Positions 25,175-35,095 are shown, counted from the first letter of the stretch. The stretch is DNA of 64,000 nt from JBBIMS01 sp964531645 (GCA_964531645.1 CAZHEF010000004.1:1-64000), one strand, 5' to 3'. Notes: generated by a model from the sequence alone, not told the origin. Numbers and translations are program-made.

Positions 25175-27010
25175 ATGAAAGGATGGATAGGTAACATTTT
25201 AAGGATCAATTTAACTGATAGGAAGATTAAAAAGGAAAGTTTTGATGAAGATTTTGCAAGAAAATGGGTTGGAGGAAGAGGATTTGCTGTAAAAATCCTA
25301 TGGGATGAGTTAAAGCCATGGATAGACCCCCTTGGTCCTGAAAACAAACTGATTATTTCTTTAGGACCCATTGCAGGAATTCCTGCTCCAAACACTGGTA
25401 AAACAGTTGTAGCTGCAAAATCCCCTCTTACTGGTGGGTATGGAGATGGAAATCTTGGAACATGGGTTACTGAGCAGATGAGAAAAGCGGGTTATGACAT
25501 TCTTATAATAGAAGGAGCCTCTGAAAAACCAATTTATATTTACATTGAGGATGAAAAAGTTCAATTTCTTCCCGCTGATGAAATATGGGGGAAGGGTTCC
25601 TATGATACACTGGAGTGGCTTTATAAAAAATATGGAAAGAGGGCGGGAATCCTCACAATCGGGCAAGGTGGAGAAAATAAAGTTCTGTATTCAGTAATAA
25701 GGAGCCTTGAGGGAAGAGCGGGTGGAAGACCGGGAATCGGTGCTGTAATGGGTTCAAAAAATCTGAAGGCAATCGTAATTAAGGGAAGCAAAGAGATACC
25801 AGTTGCAGACCCTGAAGGGATGAAAAAACTTGGTAGGGATGACCTTAAAAAAGTTGGAGAGATTGATAAAAAAACCGGTTGGTCTGTTCAGGGAACAACA
25901 GGAGTCCTTGCATGGTGCAATGATGTTCATGCATTGCCAGTAAAGAATATGAGGAAGACATCGCATCCAGACGCTTGGAGAATTGATGGAGAAAGGCTCG
26001 CTCAGCTTAAGGTTGCTGTTTACGGATGCCCCAACTGCACTATGAAATGCGGAATAACAATACTGGACGAAGAGGGAAGACATTCTGAACTTGATTATGA
26101 AAATGTTGGAATGCTTGGAAGTAACCTTGAAATTTTTGAATACCCTCAGGTTGCATCTCTAAACTATCTCTGCGATGACTTTGGACTTGACACGATTTCT
26201 GCGGGTGGAGTCCTTTCCTTCTATGCTGATGCAATAGAAAATGGTGCAATAAATGGGGATTTTAGATTTGGAGATGCTGAAAAGGCAAAGAAACTTTTAA
26301 TGAAAACTGCTTACAGAAGGGAGGAAGGAGAGCTTTTAGCCCTTGGAACAAGGAAAATGTCAGAAAAGATTGGAAAGGGAAGTGAAATCTATGCAATGCA
26401 TGTAAAGGGTCTTGAAATTTCTGCCTACAACTGCAAATTTGTCCCTGGAATGGCTCTAGCCTTTGGAACATCTCCAATAGGAGCCCATCACAAAGATGCG
26501 TGGGTCATAATGTTTGAACTAACCCAGACTTCAAGGGAATCCTACGGACCTGAGAAGGCAAAGAAAGTAATTGAACTTCAGAGAATAAGAGGAGGCCTGT
26601 TTGAGTTTATAGTTTCCTGCAGATTCCCTTGGGTTGAAATTGGGTGGGAGCTTGAACATTACGCTGAATATTTCAATAAAGCAACCGACTACAACTGGAC
26701 CTTAGAGGATTTCTGGAAAGTTGCAGATAGAATTTATAATTTAATAAGAGCATTCTGGATAAGGGAATATCCTGACTGGAACAGAAAATGGGACTATCCT
26801 CCTGCTATATGGTTTGACCCATCCAATGCAGACAAAGAAGGTCCGATTGCTGGAAAAGTCCTTGAATACGATAAATACGACTCCCTTCTCGACATTTACT
26901 ATGAAATGAGAGGTTGGGACAAGAGAGGGATTCCCAAAATGGAAACATTTATAGAATCAGGACTTGAAGAAGAAGGAAAAGAACTTGGAAAATATGTAAA
27001 GATTGAATAG
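25175..27010 (+). CDS. Aldehyde ferredoxin oxidoreductase family protein (copy 2)
   Basis: The start at 25175 is supported by GGAGG 7 nt upstream and by the family N-terminus MKGWIGNILRINLTDRKI; the product is 611 aa. It has GGRGFAVKILWDEL, GRAGGRPGIGAVMGSKNLKA, the Fe-S Cys set in GCPNCTMKCG near residue 290, and a distal Cys in FIVSCRFPW. Sequence and motif spacing differ clearly from copy 1, so the two are probably different subfamilies with different substrates. No ferredoxin subunit is adjacent. It follows the alkaline-phosphatase-like gene by 68 bp. Confidence 0.92.
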   Translation: MKGWIGNILRINLTDRKIKKESFDEDFARKWVGGRGFAVKILWDELKPWIDPLGPENKLIISLGPIAGIPAPNTGKTVVAAKSPLTGGYGDGNLGTWVTEQMRKAGYDILIIEGASEKPIYIYIEDEKVQFLPADEIWGKGSYDTLEWLYKKYGKRAGILTIGQGGENKVLYSVIRSLEGRAGGRPGIGAVMGSKNLKAIVIKGSKEIPVADPEGMKKLGRDDLKKVGEIDKKTGWSVQGTTGVLAWCNDVHALPVKNMRKTSHPDAWRIDGERLAQLKVAVYGCPNCTMKCGITILDEEGRHSELDYENVGMLGSNLEIFEYPQVASLNYLCDDFGLDTISAGGVLSFYADAIENGAINGDFRFGDAEKAKKLLMKTAYRREEGELLALGTRKMSEKIGKGSEIYAMHVKGLEISAYNCKFVPGMALAFGTSPIGAHHKDAWVIMFELTQTSRESYGPEKAKKVIELQRIRGGLFEFIVSCRFPWVEIGWELEHYAEYFNKATDYNWTLEDFWKVADRIYNLIRAFWIREYPDWNRKWDYPPAIWFDPSNADKEGPIAGKVLEYDKYDSLLDIYYEMRGWDKRGIPKMETFIESGLEEEGKELGKYVKIE

Positions 27011-27098
27011 GACTTTTGACTTAACCATCTAATTTTGTTAGATTTTTAAAGGGAGTAAAAATACATAAGTTCTTGGATAGCGGATAAATCTTTCTAAA

Positions 27099-28231
27099 TC
27101 AAATGCCTTGAAGCCTTTTAAAATCCTCTTCCTCAGAGCCTTTCCTTTTGAGATAGTAGACTGTTACACCACCTTCTTCATCTACCTTTGCAAAGATGAT
27201 GAAGCTTTTTGTTATTCTTAATTGGGAAACATTTGGCTTTGTGGAGGCGAGAAGTTTTCCCTTGGAGTTAATCAGGTAATAAGTTTCATCTGCGCCTGCT
27301 ATCAGAATATTACCTTGAGGGGTTAGAGATAAAGAATCCAAATTAGGCTTCTTATCGTAGATTGATTTCTTATATTTATCTATTACCTTTAATTGAAGTC
27401 TAGGCCCATAAATCTTAAAAATCTCTCTCCTTTATTCCCTCCATTCATCCAGGTCCTTTGAAGTCACATTTTCTGGCTCAGGAAGAGGGGTCTGTAGCTC
27501 TCCAATCTTATTTCCTGAAAAATCATAAATTGAAAAATTCTTGCTCAATCCATCAGCGAAAATTATGCTTTTCCCCTTAAGGGGAACCCATAGGAATCGT
27601 GGAACAAAATGGATATACCCCATGTCAGCTCCAAGAGCTTCCATTGAAATTAGTGACATAAGTTTTCTTAACCATCTCCTGAATAATCTCTCCTTTTTCG
27701 TTTATTCTTAAAAGCACATTTGAAGTGACATGGTGAAAATAATCCTCGACTTGCCTGGAAGGCTCAGCAAAAACTACATGAACAAGAAAAGTTCCATCAG
27801 GCAGAGAATACGCTCCTAAGACTCTAAAAACCATATAACCTTTGAAAGAAAGATGAATTGCTTTCTGAAATTTTCCGTTAAGGTGGAGAATAGAAATCCA
27901 TTGATGACCGCCGAAGAACTCTGTCACAAAAATATATTTCCCATCATGGGTAAATCCAAAGTTTGCACAATCTGCTCTTTTTATCTTACCTGGCCCCTCT
28001 CCCTTTCCACAAATTCTTCTAATGAATTTCCCTTCTGGAGAATAGACCTTAATCTAGGCTTCATACCAATCTAAAATATAAACATTTCCATCAGGTCCTT
28101 TCATTTCCATTCCTTGGCTGAATCAGCTCTCCCTCACCTCTTTCTTTTCCAATTATCACAGGTTTTTCCAATGCCCACAAGCCAGAAATTAAAACGAAGC
28201 CCACAAAAATAGAAATGATTCTTTTACCCAT
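27099..28231 (-). pseudogene. Decayed secreted beta-propeller (6-bladed/NHL-like) gene
   Basis: Reading leftward from an ATG at 28231 with GGGAGG upstream, there is a signal peptide (MGKRIISIFVGFVLISGLWA) and propeller-like repeats (PDGNVYILDWYEA, SPEGKFIRRICGKGEGPG, TEFFGGHQWISILHLNGKF). The frame is broken at least four times: a shift near 28110, a TAG inside the second repeat near 28055, a frame change near 27640 and a stop at 27432. The last part ends at 27099. Intact relatives are secreted proteins of about 370 aa. The gene is dead, or read with several errors. Confidence 0.75.
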
Positions 28232-28247
28232 CCTTACCTCCCTAATA

Positions 28248-28324
28248 AAAAGTTAAAAGTAAAAAGTTAAAAATTAAAAAGGGGAAACTAAAAAAGGCTT
28301 TTGCCTTTTGATTTTTGCCCTTTC
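28248..28324. repeat. Heptamer repeat array
   Basis: Five in-phase AAAAGTT-type 7-mers (28248-28282) are followed, after a short break, by four 7-mers of the GCTTTTG type (28297-28324). It lies just upstream of the decayed propeller gene. Part of it forms the hairpin at 28292-28309. Confidence 0.7.
28292..28309. terminator. Hairpin with T-rich flank, possible bidirectional terminator
   Basis: AAAAGGC/GCCTTTT forms a perfect 7-bp stem with a TTTT loop, followed by GATTTTTG. It sits between the cvpA 3' end and the decayed propeller gene. It may stop transcription but is also part of the heptamer array. Confidence 0.4.
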
Positions 28325-28684
28325 ATCTTACCTCCCATTTTTTGAAACGATTTATTTTTATTCCCTTCCTCTTAATCAATTCCCTCCAAGAATGCATCTT
28401 AGCAAATTTTTAAAGAACAATCAAAAATTATGAAGGATTGTTTAGATGAAGAGAAGGAAAAGATAAGAATAAGACTCTTAGAAAAAATCTTTCCCTGTCG
28501 AATACATTAGAATAAAGTGATGGGAGGATTATCCCAAAAGAAATCCATAGCATTTTTTTAAGAAATCTGGCAAGTGATTTTGGGGCTTTATGGTATTCTT
28601 GTCCATAAGGCGTTAGAAAGGATGGGAGATGTCAAAAAGACTCTTTTCTTTCTTTTAAAATCTCATCCAATATTCTTTCAATAT
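28325..28684. other. Gene-free spacer
   Basis: AT-rich sequence between the heptamer array and the 3' end of the CvpA-family gene. I see no convincing coding region, RNA or repeat. A 26-codon ATG frame at about 28431 has no support. Confidence 0.5.
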
Positions 28685-29515
28685 CTATTTTTTAACTTCC
28701 TCAATCAATTCTTTATCCTTTATCAGCTCAGCTATTCTTGGATTGTCAAGCAGACTGAAAAAATCTGATACTTCAAGTGCTTTCTGAATTTCTTCATCTT
28801 CCGCTACTTCTATGAATTTTGGATTTTCAGTAAGATGGGAAATTTCAGGATGATTCCTTAATTTTTCCAGCAATTCCGGGTTGCTTATAACAGTGAGGAG
28901 TTGCTCAATCATTTTAATTACTTTTTCATCAACAGGATTTACCTTCTGAACCAATGAACCGAATAGAGAATCATGAACTTTCTCTTTCAACAAAGGGAAG
29001 GAACTACCGCTTACCTTCTCCTCCTTTTGTAGCTTGAACCAGTCTTTTTTGAAAAAGTCATCGGTTTTTTGGGCTTCCCGGGTTTGAGAAGAGAATTTGA
29101 GAAAAGCATCTTCAACATTACCAATTATTTCAATTCCTGTTAGAATAAGAACTGTAAGAAATAATCCCCATATCCCGCCAAGAATTGCTCCACCAACTCT
29201 TTCCCAGATAGGGATGGGGGGGAGTCCTTGCTCTTCTTCCCTTTTTTCCCTAAGGGAAATTATAAATGAACCGATAAATAAAAAAATTATAAAAAGTAGA
29301 AGAGCTGTGGCGATAAAAGTTGCAAGCGGTTTTAGAGCAAGGGGAATCAGGTCTATTTTGTTTATAAGCCAGGAAGTAAGAAAAGAGAAAGGCTTAGCCA
29401 GTAAAGCAGAGATTAGAAGAGCAAGAAAAGCGATGATAATTCTAAGAATACCCCTTAAAAAACCAATGACTATAAAAAGCCCGATCAGTAAAATACCCAT
29501 TAAGTTTATACTCAT
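28685..29515 (-). CDS. CvpA-family membrane protein with C-terminal soluble extension
   Basis: Protein of 276 aa. The first 160 residues have four hydrophobic segments with the CvpA-type start (LLIGLFIVIGFLRGILRIIIAFLALLISALLA). The remaining 110 residues are a charged helical region with repeated short motifs around NPELLEKL, NPKFIEV and NPRIAEL. GAGAGGGA precedes the start. CvpA proteins are linked to envelope maintenance and colicin V export; the exact role here is unknown. It is divergent from the amidohydrolase gene. Confidence 0.8.
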   Translation of the reverse strand: MSINLMGILLIGLFIVIGFLRGILRIIIAFLALLISALLAKPFSFLTSWLINKIDLIPLALKPLATFIATALLLFIIFLFIGSFIISLREKREEEQGLPPIPIWERVGGAILGGIWGLFLTVLILTGIEIIGNVEDAFLKFSSQTREAQKTDDFFKKDWFKLQKEEKVSGSSFPLLKEKVHDSLFGSLVQKVNPVDEKVIKMIEQLLTVISNPELLEKLRNHPEISHLTENPKFIEVAEDEEIQKALEVSDFFSLLDNPRIAELIKDKELIEEVKK

Positions 29516-29628
29516 TTTTAAATCCCTCTCTTTAATAGTTTAATTTTATAAAAATCTTTTTTCAAACGAGTTGAGAGAAGAGATTTGTTAAGTTATGATT
29601 GAATTTCTTGAAGAGATGGAGGAAAAGC

Positions 29629-30900
29629 ATGAGAAAAATAATATTTGTCTTTATGATTTTTCTACTTGTATTTCCCTCATTATCAAAGGAGCCTTTCGAG
29701 AAAAGAGTTGAAAAAATTCTTGATGAAATAACGCCAGGGCTCATAGAAATTAGAAGAGATATTCATGCAAATCCAGAACTCGCCTTTCAGGAGAAGAGAA
29801 CATCTTCTATTGTTGCAAATTATCTCCGAAAGCTTGGTCTTGAGGTTAGAGAAGGAATTGCTGGGACAGGAGTGCTTGGAATTTTAAGAGGCTCAAAACC
29901 AGGTCCTGTAGTTGGTATGAGGGCAGATATGGATGCTCTCCCAATAACTGAGGAAATAGGACTTCCTTTTGCCTCAAAAGTAAAAGTTGTTATTGATGGA
30001 AAGGAAACTGGTGTCATGCATGCCTGCGGTCATGATGTTCACACAACAATTCTGCTCGGTGTTGCAAATGTTCTTTCAAAATTGAGAAATGAAATTTCAG
30101 GGAGTGTCCTTTTTGTTGCTCAACCTGCAGAAGAGTGGGGGGATGGTGCCAATGAAATGCTAAAGGCGGGTGTTTTTAAGGATATAAAGCCTGAAGTCAT
30201 GTTCGCTTTCCATGTGGATGATGAACTTAAACCTGGTTTTGTAAGATATACTCTAGGCTATTCAGGCGCAAACTGCGATGGGTTTCATCTAATTATAAAA
30301 TCACAGGGTTGTCATGGTTCTGCACCTCACTCCTGCGTTGACCCCATAGTTGTTGGCTCAGAGGTTGTTCTTGCTCTTCAGGTTATGGTTTCAAGGGAAA
30401 TTTCAATTCATAATAATACAGTTATAACCGTTGGCTCCTTTCATGCGGGAACAGCCCCAAATGTGATTCCCCAGAAAGCAGAAATGAGAGCAATTGTTAG
30501 AAGTTATGGGGAGGAACAAAGGAAGATTTTAAAAGAGAAAGTAGAGAGAGTTATAAAGAAAATATGCGAGAGTGCGGGTGCAGATTATGAATTAAATTAT
30601 TATTTTGGAACACCTTCCCTTTACAATCACACAGAGCTTATGAAAAAGATTCTTCCAACAGTGGAAAGGATTCTTGGCGGAAAAAATTTTCTTGTTGAAG
30701 GATTACCTGAGATGGGTGGTGAAGATTTTAGCTACTTTGCAAGGGAGATTCCATCTGTTATACTCGGTCTTGGAGTTTGCCCTCCAGATGTAAAAAGTAA
30801 CTCAGTTCATTCTCCTACATTTCTTGTAGATGAAAGAAGCATCCCGATAGGCGTGAAAGTTATGACCAATATTATTCTGGATTATTTGAAGAAAAAATAA
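29629..30900 (+). CDS. Secreted M20-family amidohydrolase (hippurate hydrolase-like)
   Basis: The start at 29629 has GGAGG 6 nt upstream and begins a signal peptide (MRKIIFVFMIFLLVFPSLS); the product is 423 aa. The metallo-site shows MRADMDALPI, HACGHDVHTTILLG (Cys-Gly-His-Asp), PAEEWGDGA (the catalytic Glu pair), FHVDDELKPG and MGGEDFSYF near the C-terminus. M20D enzymes cleave N-acyl amino acids or peptides. An exported form beside the two S9 peptidases fits extracellular peptide use. Confidence 0.92.
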   Translation: MRKIIFVFMIFLLVFPSLSKEPFEKRVEKILDEITPGLIEIRRDIHANPELAFQEKRTSSIVANYLRKLGLEVREGIAGTGVLGILRGSKPGPVVGMRADMDALPITEEIGLPFASKVKVVIDGKETGVMHACGHDVHTTILLGVANVLSKLRNEISGSVLFVAQPAEEWGDGANEMLKAGVFKDIKPEVMFAFHVDDELKPGFVRYTLGYSGANCDGFHLIIKSQGCHGSAPHSCVDPIVVGSEVVLALQVMVSREISIHNNTVITVGSFHAGTAPNVIPQKAEMRAIVRSYGEEQRKILKEKVERVIKKICESAGADYELNYYFGTPSLYNHTELMKKILPTVERILGGKNFLVEGLPEMGGEDFSYFAREIPSVILGLGVCPPDVKSNSVHSPTFLVDERSIPIGVKVMTNIILDYLKKK

Positions 30901-31043
30901 CTTATATTTCAGTTACAAAAAATTAATTTGGATAAATATTTCAATTTAGATAAAAATGTTCTCTATCTTTTCAATGTTTCTTCTCCACTTCAATTGACAA
31001 AAAGTGATTTTTGATGTATTGTATCCTTTTAAAGGAGAGAAAA

Positions 31044-31565
31044 ATGTTTATTAATGTTTTAGAGATACCCATTGAAGGTTTAAAAATAGATGAGAATTTT
31101 ACATTTGACAGTTTCTCACTGGTTGAGGAAGGTGCTGTTTTCTTAGAGCCAGTGAAAATAAACATTGAGATTAATAAGGAAGATGAAAAGGTTTTTGTTA
31201 GTGGAAGAGTTGCAACCACCCTCTCCCTGACATGCAGTAGATGCTTATCTCCATATCCTTTCAAAATTGACTCTTATTTTGACCTTGTTTTCTATCCCAT
31301 TGAGGATTTCGTGAGGGATGAGAATCCTGAAAAGGAGCTTACAGAGGCAGATTTTGAATCCATGTTTTATAGAGAGAACAGAATTGACATTGATGCTCTT
31401 GTCCTTGAGCAGATCAATCTTACTATTCCAATGAAACCTCTCTGCTCTGATTCCTGCAAAGGGCTTTGTCCAGTTTGTGGAGCTAATTTAAACGAGGGAG
31501 AGTGTGGATGCAAAGTAAAAAGTGAAGATCCTCGCTGGAATAAAATTAAACTAATAAACAATTGA
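31044..31565 (+). CDS. YceD-family (DUF177) protein
   Basis: DUF177/YceD protein of 173 aa, in its classical place just before rpmF. The start at 31044 follows an AAAGGAGAG Shine-Dalgarno. The metal-binding-like cysteines are LTCSRCLSPYPF (about 70-80) and PLCSDSCKGLCPVCGANLNEGECGCK (about 145-165). The family is linked to ribosome biogenesis in bacteria and 23S rRNA accumulation in plants, but the mechanism is not settled. Confidence 0.92.
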   Translation: MFINVLEIPIEGLKIDENFTFDSFSLVEEGAVFLEPVKINIEINKEDEKVFVSGRVATTLSLTCSRCLSPYPFKIDSYFDLVFYPIEDFVRDENPEKELTEADFESMFYRENRIDIDALVLEQINLTIPMKPLCSDSCKGLCPVCGANLNEGECGCKVKSEDPRWNKIKLINN

Positions 31566-31574
31566 GGGATAAAA

Positions 31575-31760
31575 ATGGCTAACCCAAAAAGAAGACATTC
31601 ACCCTCAAGAAGAGGGAAAAGAAGAGCCCACGACCATTTAAAAATTCCATCATTTTCTGTATGTCCCCATTGTGGGAACCCTAAACTTCCTCACAGGGCT
31701 TGCCCACATTGTGGCTTTTACAAAGGGAGACAGGTGATTGAAGGGGAAGAAGAGCGGTAA
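31575..31760 (+). CDS. rpmF: 50S ribosomal protein L32
   Basis: Protein of 61 aa with the L32 start MANPKRRHSPSRRGKRRAHD and two zinc-type pairs, CPHCGNPKLPHRACPHCG. It stands in the conserved yceD-rpmF-plsX order. Its stop overlaps the plsX start (TAATG). Confidence 0.96.
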   Translation: MANPKRRHSPSRRGKRRAHDHLKIPSFSVCPHCGNPKLPHRACPHCGFYKGRQVIEGEEER

Positions 31761-32785
31761 TGAGTGAGAAAATTGCAATTGATGTAATGGGATCTGATAA
31801 AGGTCCATCTGTAATAGTGGAGGGAGCAGTTCAGGCTTCCAGAGAACTGGATACCCTTCTAATTCTTGTGGGTAAAAAGGAAATAATTGAGAAGGAACTT
31901 TCAAAACATGGGAGCAAATTATCAAGGATAGAGATTGTTAATGCTCCTGAACATATCAGTATGAGGGATGGTATTCTGAAAATTTTAAAGAGGACAGGAA
32001 CATCAATAAGAAAAGCTGTGGAGCTTGTCAAGGAAGGAGTTGCAGGAGGGGTGGTTTCTGCAGGAAATACCGCTGCTGTTATGGCGCTTTCTAAAACAAT
32101 TCTTGGTTCAATAGAGGGAATTGAAAGACCCGCTCTTGCTGTTGTGATTCCGACTCAGCAGGGTTCAACTTTACTCCTTGATGTTGGAGCTAACGCAGAT
32201 TGCAAGCCAATAAATCTTCTTCAATTTGCAATAATGGGTTCTGTATTCATGAAAAGACTTACGAGTGTTGAAAATCCAAGGGTTGCATTGATGAGCATCG
32301 GAGAAGAAGAGGAGAAAGGGAATGAGCTTATAAAGGATAGCACTCCACTTTTTAAGAATTCAAATTTAAATTTCATAGGGAATGTTGAAGGGAAAGACCT
32401 TTACAAAGGTCTGGCAGATGTTATAGTCTGTGACGGCTTCACAGGAAATGTTGCTCTTAAAGTTTCAGAGGGAACCGCTGAGATTCTTCTGTCCCTTTTA
32501 AGAAGGGAGATAGGAAGGAGCCTATGGGCTAAGATTGGTTATCTTTTCATGAAGAGAGCTCTTAAAAAATTCAGGAAGAATGTTGACTACTCCTCGTATG
32601 GTGGGGCTCTTCTCCTCGGTGTGAACGGAATTGCAGTTGTTGGTCATGGAAGATCCGACTCTCATGCAATAAAAAATGCGATAAGGGTGGCACGAGATTT
32701 TATTAAAAATAAAATACCTGAAAAAATTAAAACTGAATTGATGAATTTTTCACCAATTATGAGGAAAGGTTATGAAAAGATTTGA
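31760..32785 (+). CDS. plsX: Phosphate acyltransferase PlsX
   Basis: Acyl-ACP:phosphate acyltransferase of 341 aa that makes acyl phosphate for phospholipid synthesis. It has IAIDVMGSDKGP at the start, the GGVVSAGNTAAVMALS region near residue 95 and GFTGNVALKVSEG near residue 225. The gene overlaps fabG by 14 bp. In many bacteria fabH and fabD follow plsX; here fabG follows directly. Confidence 0.95.
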   Translation: MSEKIAIDVMGSDKGPSVIVEGAVQASRELDTLLILVGKKEIIEKELSKHGSKLSRIEIVNAPEHISMRDGILKILKRTGTSIRKAVELVKEGVAGGVVSAGNTAAVMALSKTILGSIEGIERPALAVVIPTQQGSTLLLDVGANADCKPINLLQFAIMGSVFMKRLTSVENPRVALMSIGEEEEKGNELIKDSTPLFKNSNLNFIGNVEGKDLYKGLADVIVCDGFTGNVALKVSEGTAEILLSLLRREIGRSLWAKIGYLFMKRALKKFRKNVDYSSYGGALLLGVNGIAVVGHGRSDSHAIKNAIRVARDFIKNKIPEKIKTELMNFSPIMRKGYEKI

Positions 32786-33518
32786 AGGGAAAGTAAGTAT
32801 AATAACAGGTTCTGCCCAGGGAATTGGAAAAGAGATTGCAAGAAAGCTTGGAGAGGAAGGTTCCGAGATAATTCTCATTGACCTCAACGAGGAAAGATTG
32901 AAGCAAACTTTTGAAGAGTTCGAAAGTTCGGAATTCAAAGTAAGTTTTTTTAAAGCAGATATTTCAGATAGAGAAGATGTTGAAGGAGTGGTTTCTGAGA
33001 TAGAGAGAAGATATGAGGTAATCCATAGTCTTGTAAACAATGCTGGAATAACGAGAGACAATCTCCTAATGAGAATGAGTGAGGAGGATTGGGATCTTGT
33101 TCTTGATGTGAATTTAAAGGGCGCTTTTTTGATGACAAAGACTATCATAAGAAATATGATAAAAAACAGAACAGGAAGAATTGTCAATATTTCCTCTGTG
33201 GTTGGATTGATGGGAAATGCCGGCCAGACCAATTATTCTGCTTCAAAGGCTGGCTTAATTGGTTTTACACGTTCTCTGGCAAGGGAGGTTGCATCTCGAG
33301 GAATTACAGTAAATGCAGTTGCTCCAGGTTATATTGAGACCGAGATGACATTAAAACTCCCTCAGGAAGTTAAGGATGCTTTCCTGAACATAATTCCCAT
33401 GAAGAGATTTGGAAAACCCGAGGAGGTAGCTGAGGTTGTTCTTTTCCTTCTATCAGACTCTGCATCATATATAACAGGAGAAGTTATTTCAGTAAATGGC
33501 GGACTCTTCATGGGTTGA
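32772..33518 (+). CDS. fabG: 3-oxoacyl-ACP reductase
   Basis: Short-chain dehydrogenase of 248 aa that reduces 3-oxoacyl-ACP with NADPH. The Rossmann motif is ITGSAQGIGKEIA (12-24), followed by NNAGITRDNLLMRMS, the catalytic Ser in NISSVVG and the Y-x-x-x-K pair in NYSASKAG, and the FabG-like NAVAPGYIETEM. It overlaps plsX by 14 bp, and acpP follows after 46 bp. Confidence 0.95.
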   Translation: MKRFEGKVSIITGSAQGIGKEIARKLGEEGSEIILIDLNEERLKQTFEEFESSEFKVSFFKADISDREDVEGVVSEIERRYEVIHSLVNNAGITRDNLLMRMSEEDWDLVLDVNLKGAFLMTKTIIRNMIKNRTGRIVNISSVVGLMGNAGQTNYSASKAGLIGFTRSLAREVASRGITVNAVAPGYIETEMTLKLPQEVKDAFLNIIPMKRFGKPEEVAEVVLFLLSDSASYITGEVISVNGGLFMG

Positions 33519-33564
33519 TCGATTGATTTTTAGTTCATTTTAATATAAATTTTAGGAGGTTCCG

Positions 33565-33810
33565 ATGGAGAAAGAACAAATTTTCAACAAAGTAAGGGAT
33601 GTAATAGTTGAGAAATTGAAGGTAAAACCTGAACAGGTGACCCTTGATGCCCATTTTATTCAGGATCTTGGTGCTGATTCCCTTGATACAGTTGAGCTAA
33701 TAATGAGTCTCGAGGACCATTTTAAAATGACAATCCCTGACGATGAGGCTGAGAAGCTGGACACTGTAGGGAAAGCTGTAGATTACATTTACAATAAATT
33801 GAAAGGATAA
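33565..33810 (+). CDS. acpP: Acyl carrier protein
   Basis: ACP of 81 aa with the phosphopantetheine Ser in DLGADSLDTVELIM (Ser at about residue 40). The Shine-Dalgarno TAGGAGG precedes the ATG. It is acidic, as expected, and lies 1 bp before fabF. Confidence 0.97.
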   Translation: MEKEQIFNKVRDVIVEKLKVKPEQVTLDAHFIQDLGADSLDTVELIMSLEDHFKMTIPDDEAEKLDTVGKAVDYIYNKLKG

Positions 33811-33811
33811 A

Positions 33812-35068
33812 ATGAACCCCTTCAAAAAAAGAAGGGTTGTTATCACTGGAATAGGAATTGTTTCTCCGATAGGAATTGGAAAGGAAGAGAACTGGCTTAA
33901 CTGTATTGAAGGGAAAAATGGAATAAGCAAAATTACAAAATTTGATGTATCTGCCTTCAGGACTACAATTGCAGGAGAGGTAAAAAATTTTGATCCCACA
34001 AAATTCCTTGATCCAAAAGAAGTTGACAAGTTCGATCCCTTCATTCATTATGCTTTTGCCTCAGCTGTTCTTGCAGTTGAAGATTCAAAACTTTCCATGG
34101 AAAAGGAGGATTCCGAAAGAATAGGTGTCTACATTGGTTCAGGAATTGGAGGGCTTTCAACTATTGAAAAGACTCACAGTGCAATCCTGAATCAGGGACC
34201 AAGGAAGGTATCTCCCTATTTCCTTCCAGGTTTGATAATCAATATGGCATCAGGGCTTGTCTCCATAATTTTTGGTGCAAAAGGTCCAAATTCTGCGACT
34301 GCAACTGCCTGTGCAACTTCTGCCCACTCCATAGGAGATTCTTTCAGGATAATTCAGAGAGGAGAGGCTGATATAATAATTGCAGGAGGAGCAGAAGCTC
34401 CAATAACACCAATAGGTCTTGGAGGATTCTGTGCTTTGAGAGCTCTCTCTACAAGGAATGATGAGCCAGAGAAAGCATCAAGACCCTTTGACCTAAAAAG
34501 AGATGGATTTGTGATGGGAGAGGGTGCTGGGATTCTGATTCTTGAAGAGTTAGAACATGCCCTTTCAAGAAATGCTAACATTTACGCTGAAATTGTTGGT
34601 TATGGAATGAGTGGAGACGCTTTCCATGTTACAGCTCCATGTTCAGATGGAGACGGAGCTATAAGATGTATGAAACTTGCAATAGAAGATGCTGGAATCA
34701 ACCCCGAGGAGATTGACTGCATAAATGCTCACGGAACATCAACTCCCTTGAATGACAAAGTTGAGACCATGGCAATAAAGAAACTTTTCGGCTCCCATGC
34801 TTACAAAATTGCTATCTCCTCAACAAAATCGATGACAGGGCATCTCCTTGGTGCTGCGGGAGCTATCGAGACAATTTTTACTGCCCTTGCAATAAAAGAG
34901 GGAATTGTTCCACCAACAATTAATTATGAATTTCCTGACCCGGAGTGTGACCTTGACTATGTTCCCAACAAGGCAAGAAAAATGGAGATAAGATATGCCA
35001 TGAACAATTCCTTTGGTTTTGGCGGAACAAATGCTTCTCTTGTTCTGAAGAGATTTGAGCCTCGATAA
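33812..35068 (+). CDS. fabF: 3-oxoacyl-ACP synthase II
   Basis: Condensing enzyme of 418 aa that extends acyl-ACP with malonyl-ACP. It shows the catalytic Cys in ATACATSAHSIGD (about residue 170), the two catalytic His in NAHGTSTPLNDKVE and KSMTGHLLGAAGA, and the C-terminal NNSFGFGGTNASLVL. It follows acpP directly. No KASIII (fabH) is seen in the cluster. Confidence 0.96.
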   Translation: MNPFKKRRVVITGIGIVSPIGIGKEENWLNCIEGKNGISKITKFDVSAFRTTIAGEVKNFDPTKFLDPKEVDKFDPFIHYAFASAVLAVEDSKLSMEKEDSERIGVYIGSGIGGLSTIEKTHSAILNQGPRKVSPYFLPGLIINMASGLVSIIFGAKGPNSATATACATSAHSIGDSFRIIQRGEADIIIAGGAEAPITPIGLGGFCALRALSTRNDEPEKASRPFDLKRDGFVMGEGAGILILEELEHALSRNANIYAEIVGYGMSGDAFHVTAPCSDGDGAIRCMKLAIEDAGINPEEIDCINAHGTSTPLNDKVETMAIKKLFGSHAYKIAISSTKSMTGHLLGAAGAIETIFTALAIKEGIVPPTINYEFPDPECDLDYVPNKARKMEIRYAMNNSFGFGGTNASLVLKRFEPR

Positions 35069-35095
35069 TTTTCTAGTTTTTTTTAAGGAGGAGAA

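Noticed and set aside
31011..31043. Earlier ATG for the YceD gene
   Set aside because: The ATG at 31044 has a proper Shine-Dalgarno and the family N-terminus; the extra 11 residues do not fit.
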